Shown here: positions 37,162 through 55,382 of the stretch, in pieces
Position numbering within the stretch: the stretch's first letter is position 1
How the letters are laid out: each line of letters begins with the position of its first letter
Assembly (NCBI RefSeq): GCF_947507565.1
Contig: NC_089184.1
Coordinates: forward strand, 1,736,001 to 1,800,000
DNA from: Oscarella lobularis
Lineage: Eukaryota > Porifera > Homoscleromorpha > Homosclerophorida > Oscarellidae
Reading direction: 5' to 3'
Length of the DNA: 64,000 bases
Translations under genes and position numbers: made by a program
The notes under the pieces: generated by a model
Database searches by the model: none
What the model saw: the letters and a program-made list of their open reading frames with translations, nothing else
Told to the model about the DNA's origin: nothing

Positions 37162-37628
37162 ATGGCGACTATAACCCATCGTCTTGGACTCGCCGTGAGA
37201 CGCTGCTTCAGCTTATCCATGACAAGAAGTACTAGCGCAGAGTCTAATATTCTATGCTAGACATTCTCTTAGGCTTGGGAGCGCGATCTTTCTCGTCAAA
37301 ACCGGTCGAATCGGAAAAGGCCTTCGACGATCGCTGGGAGGCGTACTTCAAACGCCCCGATCTCGACCTCTGGGACTTGAAAAAGGGTCTGAACGAGATC
37401 TACGGTCACGATCTCGTACCGGAGCCGCGAATCGTCGACGCGGCGCTCAGAGCGTCTCAACGTCTCAGCGACGTCGCCATGGCGATTCGCATCTTGGAAT
37501 CGGTAAAGGAGAAGGCCGGCGGCAACCAGGAGATCTACAACTACATCATAACGAATGTGAGACCGACGTTAGACGAGCTGGGCATCAGCACGCCGGAAGA
37601 ACTCGGACTCGACAAAGTCAAACAATAG
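37162..37628 (+). CDS. COX5A: Cytochrome c oxidase subunit 5A, mitochondrial
   Basis: Two exons (37162-37228, 37273-37628) give 423 nt, 140 residues, separated by a 44-nt intron. The N terminus ([20 protein letters not shown]) is basic and amphipathic, a mitochondrial presequence. The mature part matches COX5A closely: [52 protein letters not shown] and [20 protein letters not shown]. It is a nuclear-encoded matrix-side subunit of complex IV. Confidence 0.96.
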
Positions 37629-37895
37629 GGGAAGAGAGAAAGGAGTCACGCGGACGGTTGCATGGGTTTTTTTCGTGCTTTGACTGGTTTCTTTGTTGTC
37701 TGTGTATTATATATGTCTTGTTATGGTGAAATGTTGTAAAAGATGAATCGACGTCGTCACGGTGTCGTGTCGTGTAGTTGCTTCAAAAAAACCCTGCTAT
37801 ACAGGTTAGAAAAGTATCAGCGAATTTTTCCTGTAAATAAAGTTGGTAGAAAGCGGTCAAGTTCCGGGTTTCGATCTAGCCCGGATAGAGACGAA

Positions 37896-40800
37896 ATGGC
37901 TCGAAAGAAAACCAGATTCGACATCGAAGACGTCGAAGACGACACCTATTCATTAGAAGAAACCATGGGCATTTCGTTGGCACTCAAAGAGTCGGAAAGA
38001 GGGCTCCATTCGGACGCGAATTCGCCCTCGAAGACGATCGCGTCTCGATTTAGCGCGATGACGCCCGAAAAGACGTCGCCGGGCACGCCGGAAAGCGACA
38101 TAGGCAGTCTGTCGTACACGAAAACAGCAGAAGCCGTTCCCATGACTCTCCTGTATCGCCAGGACTCGGCTCAACGCGGCGCCGAGTTGCCGCGTCGACC
38201 GACGCTAAAAGATCTTCACGATCCGATTCAAGTAAACGGAGATTGAACTCGTAGCTTTCTTTAGGAGGGAGAGTCACCGGCACCTATTAGATAATCGACG
38301 AAAATGGAATTGAAGAGCGAGTCGAAGAGGAACGGGTATCGCCTGAGAGATCGGCTGGCGAAAAGAAGGAAGTCAAATTTGGATGGATGTCTGGCGTTTT
38401 GGTGTGTAATAAGGCCCGTTCACACCACTAGAAGCTTTCTATATGATGAGAATGATAGACTTACAATGATGTGTTTTTTTTATAGATTAGATGTCTTTTG
38501 AATATCTGGGGCGTCATCATGTTTCTTCGTCTCACATGGGTTGTAGGTCAGGCCGGAATTGGTATGTTTGCATCTACAGTGTAGTCTACCTTTTGCGAGG
38601 ATTCTACTATAGGAATGACCGTTTTAATTATTGCCTTGTCTGCTATTGTGACGACGATCACGACTCTCTCCATGTCAGCAATTTGCACCAATGGAGAAGT
38701 CAAAGGAGGTGGAGCTTACTATTTAATATCACGTAGCCTTGGTCCGGAATTTGGTACCACAAAAGACCTTGTTTTCAGTCTAAAAAAATTGACGAGGTCT
38801 TGTGTAGGAGGCGCTATTGGGATTGTCTTTTCGATAGCCAATGCTGTGGGCGTCGCACTCTACGTCGTCGGATTCTCGGAGACGGTTCGAGATCTCATCA
38901 AAGTATAAATTCAAAAAGATAGTTGAATATTGTATCTATTAATTAATTAATTAATTAATTAATTAATTAATATAGGACACAACTGGAGGTTTGATGACTG
39001 ACGAAGAGAACGACGTTCGGATCATTGGCTGCATCACTGTCGCTCTCTTGCTCGGCATCGCTCTCGTTGGACTCGATTGGGAAGCTAGGGTAGGAGAAGT
39101 CTAGAAACTGCTACAGTAAAAAAGAACCCGTTTACACTAGAGGCTTTAGACGAGTACTACTTATCTCTTGCAATTTCACTGGTGAAATTACAGGATATCT
39201 ATCATGAGCCTAGTTCTATAATAAACACGCTAATCTAGACTGTTGTTTAGGCTCAGTTGATACTTCTCGGCATTCTCCTCTTGGCCGTGGCAAATTTTGT
39301 CGTGGGAACGTTTATAGGGCCAAAAAATTTGCGAGAAGAAACAGAAGGTTTTTTGGGCTACAAAGGTACCTACCCTACTCGCACTACCACCGAACGAATG
39401 CGCATATCTATTCCTTTTCTTCTAAAAGCCGACATCTATTTTGAGAACTGGTATCCCGTTTTTCAAGGCGAAACCTTCTTTTCGGTTTTCGCCATCTTTT
39501 TTCCAGCAGCGACAGGAATATTGGCCGGAGCGAATCTGTCAGGAGACCTCAAAGTAAGCAGTAGAAGAATCCCGATGGAATCGCTATCATTTTCTTTTTC
39601 TCCAAGGATCCTTCGAAGGCCATACCAAAGGGAACTCTCTGGTCAATAGCGATAAGCAGCATTGTCTATATCGGAATGGCTTGGATGGCTGGCTCGTGTG
39701 CCATTCGAGAGGCAACGGGCCCTCTGACCGAATTGGCCGCCAATTCGTCGAATTGCTCGCTGAGCGACATCGAATGCATAGTCGATCACGTGGAAGGTAA
39801 ACTTGGACGAGGATACTACTTGAATTGCACGGGACGAGATTGCGAATACGGTCTATTGAATTCGTATCAGGTATAAGAAGAAGCACGCGTGAGGTGTTAA
39901 CCATAATAGCACTGTAGATTATGAATACGATGTCAGGGGTGGGACCAATTATTATTGCCGGTATGTTGATCGAAGAAAAAACGCGCCCTGCAAAATTTTA
40001 TCAGAAGCGCGTCTTAGGCGTGTTTTCAGCGACCCTTTCGTCCGCTCTGGCGAGTCTCGTTAGTGCACCCAAGGTCTTTCAGGTCAGGGTGAACCATCGA
40101 ATAAATATTTGTTTCCAATAGACGTGTCTGTCTGTCTGTGTGCGTAGGCCGTCAGCAAGGATAAAATATTTCCTTACATACATTTCTTCGCCAAAGCGGG
40201 CGGTCGATCTGGCACGGAGCCGGTGAGAGGATACCTTCTCACCTTCGTCGTCGCAATTGCGTTCGTTCTTATTGGTATGTATCGACCAGAGTTAGCGGCG
40301 CAGTGGAAACGCAATTTTTTTCGTTTGCAGGAAAATTGGACGCTATTGCTCCTATAATATCCAATTTTTTTCTAATGTCGTACGCTTTGATAAATTTCTC
40401 ATGTTTCAACGCTTCTCTAGCCCAATCACCAGGAAAGAGGATATCGTGTTGTTGTTTTTTTTGGATGCCAAATCATAACGTTGTCTTATTAGGTTGGCGT
40501 CCTGGATTCAAGTACTACAACATGTGGGTGGCGCTCATTGGATCGCTTCTCTGCCTCGCAATAATGTTCGTAATGAATTGGTGGACGGCTCTGCTGACGA
40601 TCGTTGTCGTCGCCGGCCTAGTTTCGTACGTCGTTTACAAAAAGCCGAGTAAGTCGAGAAAATTAGGAGGCGTCGTCTAGCAATGAGTCGTTCTCGTTCT
40701 CCAGACGTCAATTGGGGCTCTTCTAGTTCGGCTTTACTTTATATCGGTTCGCTCAAGTCTTTGTTTAAATTGCAGGAGACCGAGGATCACGTCAAAAATT

Positions 40801-41722
40801 TTAGGTGGGATATAACGGATGCAGTGGGTTTTACTGTTTTTTTTTCCGCGTGTACAGACCTCAGCTTTTGGTTTTGACCGGCTTACCTTCGTTGAGACCC
40901 GGTCTCGTACATTTTGCGTCGCAGATGTGTCACAATGTTGGGGCAGTTATTTGTGGTCAAGTGATATTGGTATCTAGATTGTGCGACGCGGGGTTTTTCT
41001 ATCTCTTACGTCCTGGATATACTTTAGGGCAAGTTTGAGGATAATAGAACGGTTAGAGAGGCATCTAGGCGAGATACGTTTATTAAAACTGCGAAAGTAA
41101 GGGGGCCCCCCTTCTAAATTTATTGACATTTTCTGAGATGTTTTCCTAAGATCAAAGCCTTTCATACCATCGTCACAGCTCCAAGTCTTCGACAAGGAGC
41201 AGACAATCTGATGGAGGTGTAGGAGTATGAAACATCTAATGTCATAAGTTTAGACACTGCTTAGGCATCGGGTCTCGGAAAAATTAAGCCAAACACTGTG
41301 CTGATTGGCTACAAGACTGACTGGAAATCATCGTCAGCAGAAGACATTGAAGCTTACGTCAATATCATTCAGTACGAATAATAGCACTTGAGCGTTGTGA
41401 TAGTCAACCTAATTTTTCTTCAGTGACGCCTTTGATCTCAACTACGGTGTCGCAATTCTGCGAGTAGCTGGGGGTTTCTACTGGAGAAAAACAGCTCCAG
41501 TGCAGTTGGCAGGTAACTAGCCTACGTTGGGGCATACATTCATTCATTCATTAACCTGTATTTAGAAATGACGGATGCCGGCACTCTTCCCGTTAACTCA
41601 CCTGGAACAATTCGCCACGGCAGTGATTGGTTGGGAAGTGAGCTAAAAGCGACGCTGGAAAGCGAACGGCGACCGTCCGGCACTCGATTTGTGGTTGGGG
41701 ACGAGGAAGAGAAGGAGGAGGA

Positions 41723-41753
<31 letters not shown>

Positions 41754-42602
41754 GACAGGACCGCACCGCCAAGCAAGACTCCCTCTCAGTCAGATCTACT
41801 GCATGGGCACGACATCGAGTTACTATCTCGCACCTACTTCAATCGATCTCAGAGAGGAACGATTGACGTTTGGTGGCTTTACGACGACGGGGGACTGACC
41901 GTTCTGTTGCCCCATTTACTGTCTCTCAATTCCCATTGGCGTAAATGTAAACTTAGAGTGCTCACTCCTGAAAGTTCGAAGAAAATCACCGGAGACAAAC
42001 TTCGGTATGCAAATCAGAGTGAATGACAGAAATAGCGGGAAATATTATTTCTAGAATGACGTCATTGTTGCGGAAATTTCGAATCGATTTCTCCAACGTC
42101 GTTATTGTGGACGGATCAAAGAGCACGCCGTCTCATGGCAGGTATCACGTGCCGTTTTACTTTCACTTTTCATCGTTACGACATGTGACCGATTCTTTTC
42201 GCGAAGCGTCGACGATTTCAAGACTCATCTCGGCGAGGAGCCGTTTCCCTCGGAGAATCCGCTCAAAGACAAGGTATTTACGTATTTGCTATGCAAGAAT
42301 GAAAATGACCTTTCCTCGACGCTTCCTCATTCTAGACCTTACGTCACATCCGTTTGGGAGAACTCCTACGGCGATATTCATCGCAAGCCCGCCTCATAGT
42401 CATGTCAGTGACAAGAGACCGGTCATAAATATAACGTTCAGCTTTTTTTCCCCCGCCTTCATATAGGACGCTGCCAATACCGCGAAAACACTTCTGCACG
42501 CCTCGCATCTATATGAGTTGGCTCGAAACGTTGACAGCCGATCTACCACCCATACTTCTAGTACGAGGCAACCACGAGAACGTGCTGACACTGTATTCCT
42601 AA
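37896..42602 (+). CDS. SLC12A: Sodium-potassium-chloride cotransporter (SLC12 NKCC/NCC branch)
   Basis: Long multi-exon gene. The N terminus has a basic start ([16 protein letters not shown]) with an RFxV-like SPAK/OSR1 docking motif, then a Ser/Thr-rich segment. The amino-acid permease core includes [48 protein letters not shown], and [20 protein letters not shown]-type sequence, and a Cys-containing glycosylated loop ([15 protein letters not shown]). The C terminus ends [20 protein letters not shown], almost the vertebrate NKCC ending. This branch couples Na, K and 2 Cl uptake, used in cell-volume control and activated by WNK-SPAK phosphorylation. An acidic Glu tract (about 41695-41757) in the C-terminal domain looks like an expanded GAG repeat. 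An in-frame upstream ATG at 37743 is an alternative start. Confidence 0.9.
38938..38970 (+). repeat. (TTAA)n tetranucleotide repeat in an intron
   Basis: About eight TTAA units in an NKCC intron just before the acceptor. Similar shorter runs recur in other introns (45770, 62520, 63710). Confidence 0.95.
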
Positions 42603-42887
42603 GGGACGGGAGGACACTTCGAAAGACGTAGTGAGAGACAAGCTGTCGTGCATTCAAACCAGTTATATTTATGATATAGGCAAGAACGCAAGACCCATTT
42701 TTTTTCATGAGATCAACCTAGACTGTACAAACAAATATACGCCTACTACAACAGACAAATCGTTCGTCCCAAAGTACGAGAAAAACTAGCTAGCGAGAGA
42801 GAGAGAAAGAAAGAGAAAAAAACCGCCTATATCGCCTCGGAGACAGTTTTTTCCTCTTCGTTTTTCGGGTGGGCGTGTCGGGGAGGG

Positions 42888-43469
<582 letters not shown>

Positions 43470-43533
43470 TCACGTTATCCGTAGTGAAGTTTTTTGGACC
43501 ACTGCGCAGACACGCCGTCGTGCGAGAGAAAAG

Positions 43534-50400
<6,867 letters not shown>

Positions 50401-50456
50401 TATGACGAGGTAGCTTTTATAACTGCAAGAAGAAGTGATACAAGTAAGTCCTTTTT

Positions 50457-50656
50457 NNNNNNNNNNNNNNNNNNNNNNNNNNNNNNNNNNNNNNNNNNNN
50501 NNNNNNNNNNNNNNNNNNNNNNNNNNNNNNNNNNNNNNNNNNNNNNNNNNNNNNNNNNNNNNNNNNNNNNNNNNNNNNNNNNNNNNNNNNNNNNNNNNNN
50601 NNNNNNNNNNNNNNNNNNNNNNNNNNNNNNNNNNNNNNNNNNNNNNNNNNNNNNNN
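50457..50656. other. Assembly gap, 200 N
   Basis: Exactly 200 N, a placeholder gap length. It hides the 3' end of UBAP1. Confidence 1.
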
Positions 50657-51970
50657 ATTCTGACCTTCTCTAAATTTAACTTGTTATTGAACAAGGCAAC
50701 TTCTGCGCTATTAGCTGGGTATTTGTCTTCAATCTTGCCAATCAAGAGCAAGGCATCGAATACCTAAGCAAAAGGGAGGAGCCGTGAGAAGTGCCTTCTC
50801 CCAGTATCTTAAAGATCCCTCACGTCTTTTTCCTCGGTTCCGACCTTCTGAACTATCCGCGCTACTCGCTCCTGCGGAAATCCCATAGTCGCCGTTCTGT
50901 CCACGAACGCGCGTTGATCCGCTTTGAGCTTGCTGTACGGATTCGGCAAGACAAGACCTTCCGGTCCCCGCGAAACGAAATTGTTCTGCCTGGGAGCAGG
51001 CCGAGGCTACGACAGAAAAAGAAGGACGCGTATGATTCCGAGCAAAAGAAAAAGAAAGACTCACGGCAACCTGAGTCGGCGCGGAGGAGGCATCGACTTC
51101 ATAAGGCGGCGGCAGCAAATCATCGCCGCCCACGTTGAAAGAGTCGGCCTGCTGCTGCTGTTGGGATGGATCTTGAGGTGCAAGCGAGTCGTAGGACGGA
51201 GGCTGCTCTTGACTCGGAGCTGCTTTGGCAGCAGCGGCGGCGGCAGCCGCAAACGCGGTCGGCTAAAAGAAATTCAAATTCAATTTCAAATTTCCCCCCT
51301 CCTTTTGAATTGATTATTGGACCTTGGCTCCAGGCGGAAGTCTCGTCACTTTCGGACTATTATCTGGCCTCGGTCTCGGCTTCGGAACGGGCAGCGCGTT
51401 GGGCGTCGATCGAACGCGCGGCTTCGGCTTTGGCGGCTGTTTGACGTTACAACGACCATCGGTCGAGGAGGATTCTTCAGTTTCGACGGCGGCGCCCGCG
51501 GGCTGCAATATCTGTCGCAATTCTCCCATGTCGTCGATAGTCTGAAGAGCGACGTCCTCGAAAGGCGTCGAACTCTGATCTTCGAATTCGGCGTAATTGA
51601 TTTTCTGCTGGATCGCTTTTCGCGCGTCGTCGGATTTCCCGGACGCCGCCGTCGCCGTTCCCGTCAGTACAGTCGGTTGCAGTATCCCGTGCAAGAGACT
51701 CGACGCCGAGACGGGATTCGCTGCTGAGACGGGCTTTCCCGTCGCCGGGACATCGGAATCGGGCTGATCGGCAATTGCGGCGAGCGACGATCTTCTTCGG
51801 TCTTCCGCGCGTCGTATCACGTCTTTCTCGCGCTCGAAATTGTACGCGTAGTCTCGCGGATTAAACGACGGCGCGTTTTTGACCGATTCTGGTAAGCGTA
51901 TCTGCGCAGGGAGGAAGCGTTCGAGAATTTTTCCGAAGGGGACCCCCTCCGACGCACCTCGTCGAGACAT
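50657..51970 (-). CDS. UBAP1: UBAP1-like ESCRT-I subunit, 3' end lost in gap
   Basis: The first exon (from ATG 51970) encodes an N-terminal UMA-type segment (VPFGKILERFLPAQIRLPES, then PRDYAYNFEREKDVIRRAED), then YAEFEDQSSTPFEDVALQTI-DDMGELRQIL, which matches the [28 protein letters not shown] region of vertebrate UBAP1, and Pro-rich linker (PPKPKPR, PKPRPRP). Later exons give a PPSYDSL/PPPYEV region and C-terminal tandem-UBA sequence (LKADQRAFVDRTATMGFPQERV; DALLLIGKIEDKY). UBAP1 is an ESCRT-I subunit that sorts ubiquitylated receptors into multivesicular bodies. The reading frame runs into the N gap, so the last residues are missing. Confidence 0.8.
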
Positions 51971-52262
51971 CCTCGCTTTACGTCGATCTTGACGCCGCGT
52001 AGGGCTGCAACTGAACGTGGAACGTTAACGCGAGTCCGTCGAAGCGACGTCGCTCCTAGGCCTTACCTCCTCCGTAAACGCTGGCGCTTCGGTCTATGCC
52101 TCCTCTTCTGGGATCCATAGAAGGAGAAGTCCTCTTTAAGCGAGATAGAGCTCGTGGAGTCGAGCCGAAGAGAATTTGGGGTCAATTCGCAATGAAGAAA
52201 TGGGGTGTTTCAGGAAAGTGATGTCATTTGCTAACGCGCGTGTGTACGTTTCGTGTGTTCTG
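51971..52262. promoter_or_regulatory. Shared upstream region of UBAP1 and the UMA-domain gene
   Basis: About 290 bp between divergent ATGs (51970 minus; 52263 plus). An alternative plus-strand start at about 52199 would shorten it. No TATA box. Confidence 0.4.
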
Positions 52263-52717
52263 ATGTCTTCCTATCCGATGCCTCCGACGCCTCCCCATCC
52301 CTATCAACCGCCAGATCGTCGACCGAGAGCCTACGCTGTAGACAGGCAAATTTCGGGTAGACCTAGCGCAAACGACTCGTAGACTCGGCAGAAAGTAAAT
52401 CCTCTTCTCTTTGTAGCTGTTACATCTCACGCGTTGGACGGGGTTCCGATCGAGGTCACAACGCAGCAGCGCGTCTCGCCGGTACCTAATAAAGCTCGCC
52501 AAAGAAAATCGCGTTACGAATGCGCACTCTAGGCCCTCTCTTCAGGCAACGTCAAGGCGTATCCTCCGGACGAAACGAAATACACGGTCTGCATTCATTT
52601 ACTTATTTATTTTTTAATCTACATCTTTTTTCGTTCTATTTATAGTACGACTTTACTGTGGAGAAAAGAGTCATTGCAGAGAAGGGAACAGCGAAAAATC
52701 TTGTCACCGGTGTTTGA
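52263..52717 (+). CDS. Small UMA-domain protein (UMAD1/MVB12-like, candidate ESCRT-I subunit)
   Basis: Four short exons, starting MSSYPMPPTPPHPYQPPDRR and ending TAKNLVTGV at 52717. The core reads LDGVPIEVTTQQRVSP, a linker (ALSSGNVKAYPPDETK) and YTYDFTVEKRVIAEKG. The spacing VP(F/I)-x-(I/V)...YDFxxEK is that of UMA domains in UBAP1, MVB12 and UMAD1, where the segment binds the TSG101/VPS37 core. The Pro-rich N terminus could bind SH3 or UEV domains. The third exon uses acceptor CACTCTAG before GCCCTC, keeping phase 0. Length of about 90-110 residues fits UMAD1 best. Confidence 0.65.
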
Positions 52718-52726
52718 TTCAATTTT

Positions 52727-52727
<1 letters not shown>

Positions 52728-52767
<40 letters not shown>

Positions 52768-52778
52768 AATTAATTAAG
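52728..52778 (+). repeat. (GATT)n / (TTAA)n microsatellite
   Basis: About ten GATT units turning into TTAA units, between the UMA gene and DGLUCY. Confidence 0.95.
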
Positions 52779-52931
52779 CAAGCGTGTGTACAGCACTGTA
52801 GTTTGTTTTGCAGCACAGTAAATTCAAATACACCTGCGCGAAGACTCTTGTAACGTCATACATGTACTGGTCAATCAGTCGAAGATCTCTGAGATCACGT
52901 GCACACTTAGCACCCGTACACTACAGTTCGC

Positions 52932-55292
52932 ATGTCGGTCGATTCTTTATCACCGAGCGGCTATCGTGCTCGCTTTCGATCAGGAAAAGACTCGGGACGA
53001 CCGACATCGGGTATCTGCCCGGGTCACGTGCAAGCAAACGTAGTGGTGGTCCACCGAAAGCTCGCCGACGATTTTTCGCACTTCTGCAAGCAAAACAGCG
53101 CTCCGCTTCCAGTTCTTTATCAAAGCAAAACGGGAGAAGTCGGATGCTCGCTTGCCGCAGAGAGCGATATACGGTGTGAAAAAAAGACCCGTAGCCTAAT
53201 TGCTAATAATTTTAATTTGAGTGCTCCTCTCTTTATAGTACGGATCTCACCCAATACAGCATTATTCGAGATGGGGCGCTGTGCAACGAACGACCGTCGT
53301 CTCTTCTCGATCAGAAATGGGATGATCTTGTCACCTTCTATCTCGGCTGCAGCTTCAGTTTTGAGGAGTCTTTTGCCCGTCACGGCATTCCCGTGCGAAA
53401 TGTCGAGCAAAAGAGAAACGTGGCTATGTACGTCACGTCGATCGAATGCCAATCGGCTGGCCCCTTTTGTACCAATCTCGTTGTCAGCATGCGTCCCATA
53501 CCTCGCGATCTCGTCCCTTTGGCGGTGGACGCGACTCGGGGTCTTGCGTTGGCTCACGGAGCTCCAATTCACATAGGGGATCCGAGTCAAATCGGCATCA
53601 AAGATATAGACAAGCCGGATTTTGGAGATAGCACTAGTTTTCAGCCTGAAGACGTTCCCGTGTTCTGGGCCTGTGGTGTCACAGGCATCAAAGCCGTTCA
53701 ATCCAAAGGTTAGTAGCACTGAGAATAGGTGGGACCTTAGTATAATTTTTGACCTACTTGTTGCCTGCAACTTGTTGCGGCACTTGCGGTTCAGGCGCAT
53801 GTAACACTCGTGCATAAAAAGTAGAGTTGACGGGAACGCCCATTTTTGACCTGCAAGTGTCTGCAACTCGTTGCGCGCGAGCGGTGCTTGCGGTTCAGGC
53901 GCATGTAACCCACACGTGCATAAAAAGTAGAGTTGACGGGAACGCCCATATATACTCCCTACGGCACCGTTGACGGAGTATATACTCTCTACGGCACAGT
54001 TGACGGAATTTTATGCTCTCTACGGCACAGTCGACGGAATTTTGACCTACTAATTTATCAGAAATGCACAGCTGCTAAGTATATAGAGGGCACGACGTTT
54101 AGTCCCTGATGTGCTGCTGTCTTAGGCGTTGACTTGGCCTTTGCTCACTCACCCGGCTGCATGTTCGTGTGCGACCTCAAGAGCGATGCTGTCGAATCGA
54201 AAGGCCTCCCGCCCGTTCGCGTCGTTCAAATCAGTTCCGCGACGCGTCCCTACGTTGCTAGCCTGGTCACCGAACGCATCGCTTCGGCTATCGACGCCGT
54301 CGAGCGGAGCGTCATCAGCGGAGTCTGGCGAAAAGGCGTCGAGCAATTGGGCGAACTCGGTCGCGGTTCGTTGCTCAAGGCAGCGCTGAGTCTGTCGCAT
54401 TCGGATCGCGTCGCCGTCACGACGGGATTTCCGTGCGTCCAGTCGCACGATCCGCCGGACGAGACGGACGGTCCTTCGGGCCTTCTCGCCATCGCGAGGG
54501 CGCTGCTCGCCTGCGGCAAAACGGTTTCCGTTATATTGGATAGGAAGAATCGCTTCCTAGTTCGCGTCGTCGAGACGGCGTTGCGCGAGTTCGTCTCCGA
54601 CAGAGTGCAGGTTATTTCGTATTCGTCCGAGGATAATGCCCAAAGTTTCATTAGCACGCATCGCTTTGATCATCTCGTTGCTATCGAGAGATCGGGTAAG
54701 AACGTCGACGGTCGAAATCTGACTATGACGGCTCGAGACGTGACTCATCTACTCGATCCTATTGATGAGTTATTCGAAGTCGCTCCTCGAATGGGCGTGA
54801 AGACGATTTGCATCGGCGACGGCGGCAACGAATTGGGTTTCGGGCAATTGAGAGATGCCGTCGCCAGGTTTGTCGATTTCGGTGCTCAAATTGCCTGCTG
54901 CGTTCCCTCAGATTTCCTCGTCGTGTGCGGAGTGTCCAATTGGGGTGGCTACGCTATTGCCGGTGCGCTGTATCTTCTGCGACAGTGCCCGGTTCATTTG
55001 AGATACGTGCTGAAGGGAATATGCGAGGAAAATGTTCGGTCAGGGCTGACATCAGCGCAGATGATGCCGTCTGTTGACTTGGTAAGCAAGGAGGCGCAAA
55101 GCGTTTGATCCATTGATCAGAAGTGGGTACGGTACGTAGGAGCGGAGAGTGCTGGAGTATTTCACGTCTGCTGGGTTGCACGACGGCATTGATCCTAACC
55201 TAGCGATGTCTGTTGATGGCAGAAAATTCAACGATGAGCACGCGGAAAAACTGCGTGAGATCTTGCATTGCTGCTCACTCATAGAGATGTGA
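52932..55292 (+). CDS. DGLUCY: D-glutamate cyclase, mitochondrial type
   Basis: Four exons (52932-53173, 53239-53708, 54126-55081, 55140-55292) give 1821 nt, 606 residues, against about 616 in vertebrates. The N-terminal half is a DUF1445-type hydratase domain: SGICPGHVQANVVVV, YLGCSFSFEESFARHGIPV, RNVAMYVTSIECQ, VVSMRPIP, HGAPIHIGDPSQIGI. The C-terminal half is the D-glutamate cyclase domain: RVAVTTGFPCVQSHDPPDET, DGPSGLLAIARALLACGK, CIGDGGNELGFG and SNWGGYAIAGALYLL. The enzyme converts D-glutamate to 5-oxo-D-proline. I see no strong presequence after the first ATG. Intron 2 (53709-54125) is enlarged by tandem repeats. Confidence 0.94.
53745..54048 (+). repeat. Tandem repeats in DGLUCY intron 2
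   Basis: Two direct copies of about 100 bp (53745-53841 and 53843-53948) share CTTGCGGTTCAGGCGCATGT and AAAAAGTAGAGTTGACGGGA, followed by three copies of a 34-36-bp unit built on CTCTACGGCACAGTTGACGG (53949-54048). Confidence 0.85.
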
Positions 55293-55382
55293 CGTATAGC
55301 GAATGTTTGCTGGTAGTAAAAAAGGAAGAGCAAGTGTTGAACCAACGAATTTCAACTCAGAATTATTTATTTAATTATTCTT

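Noticed and set aside
38938-38970. Short direct-repeat array as CRISPR
   Set aside because: It is a simple TTAA microsatellite without spacers in a eukaryotic intron.
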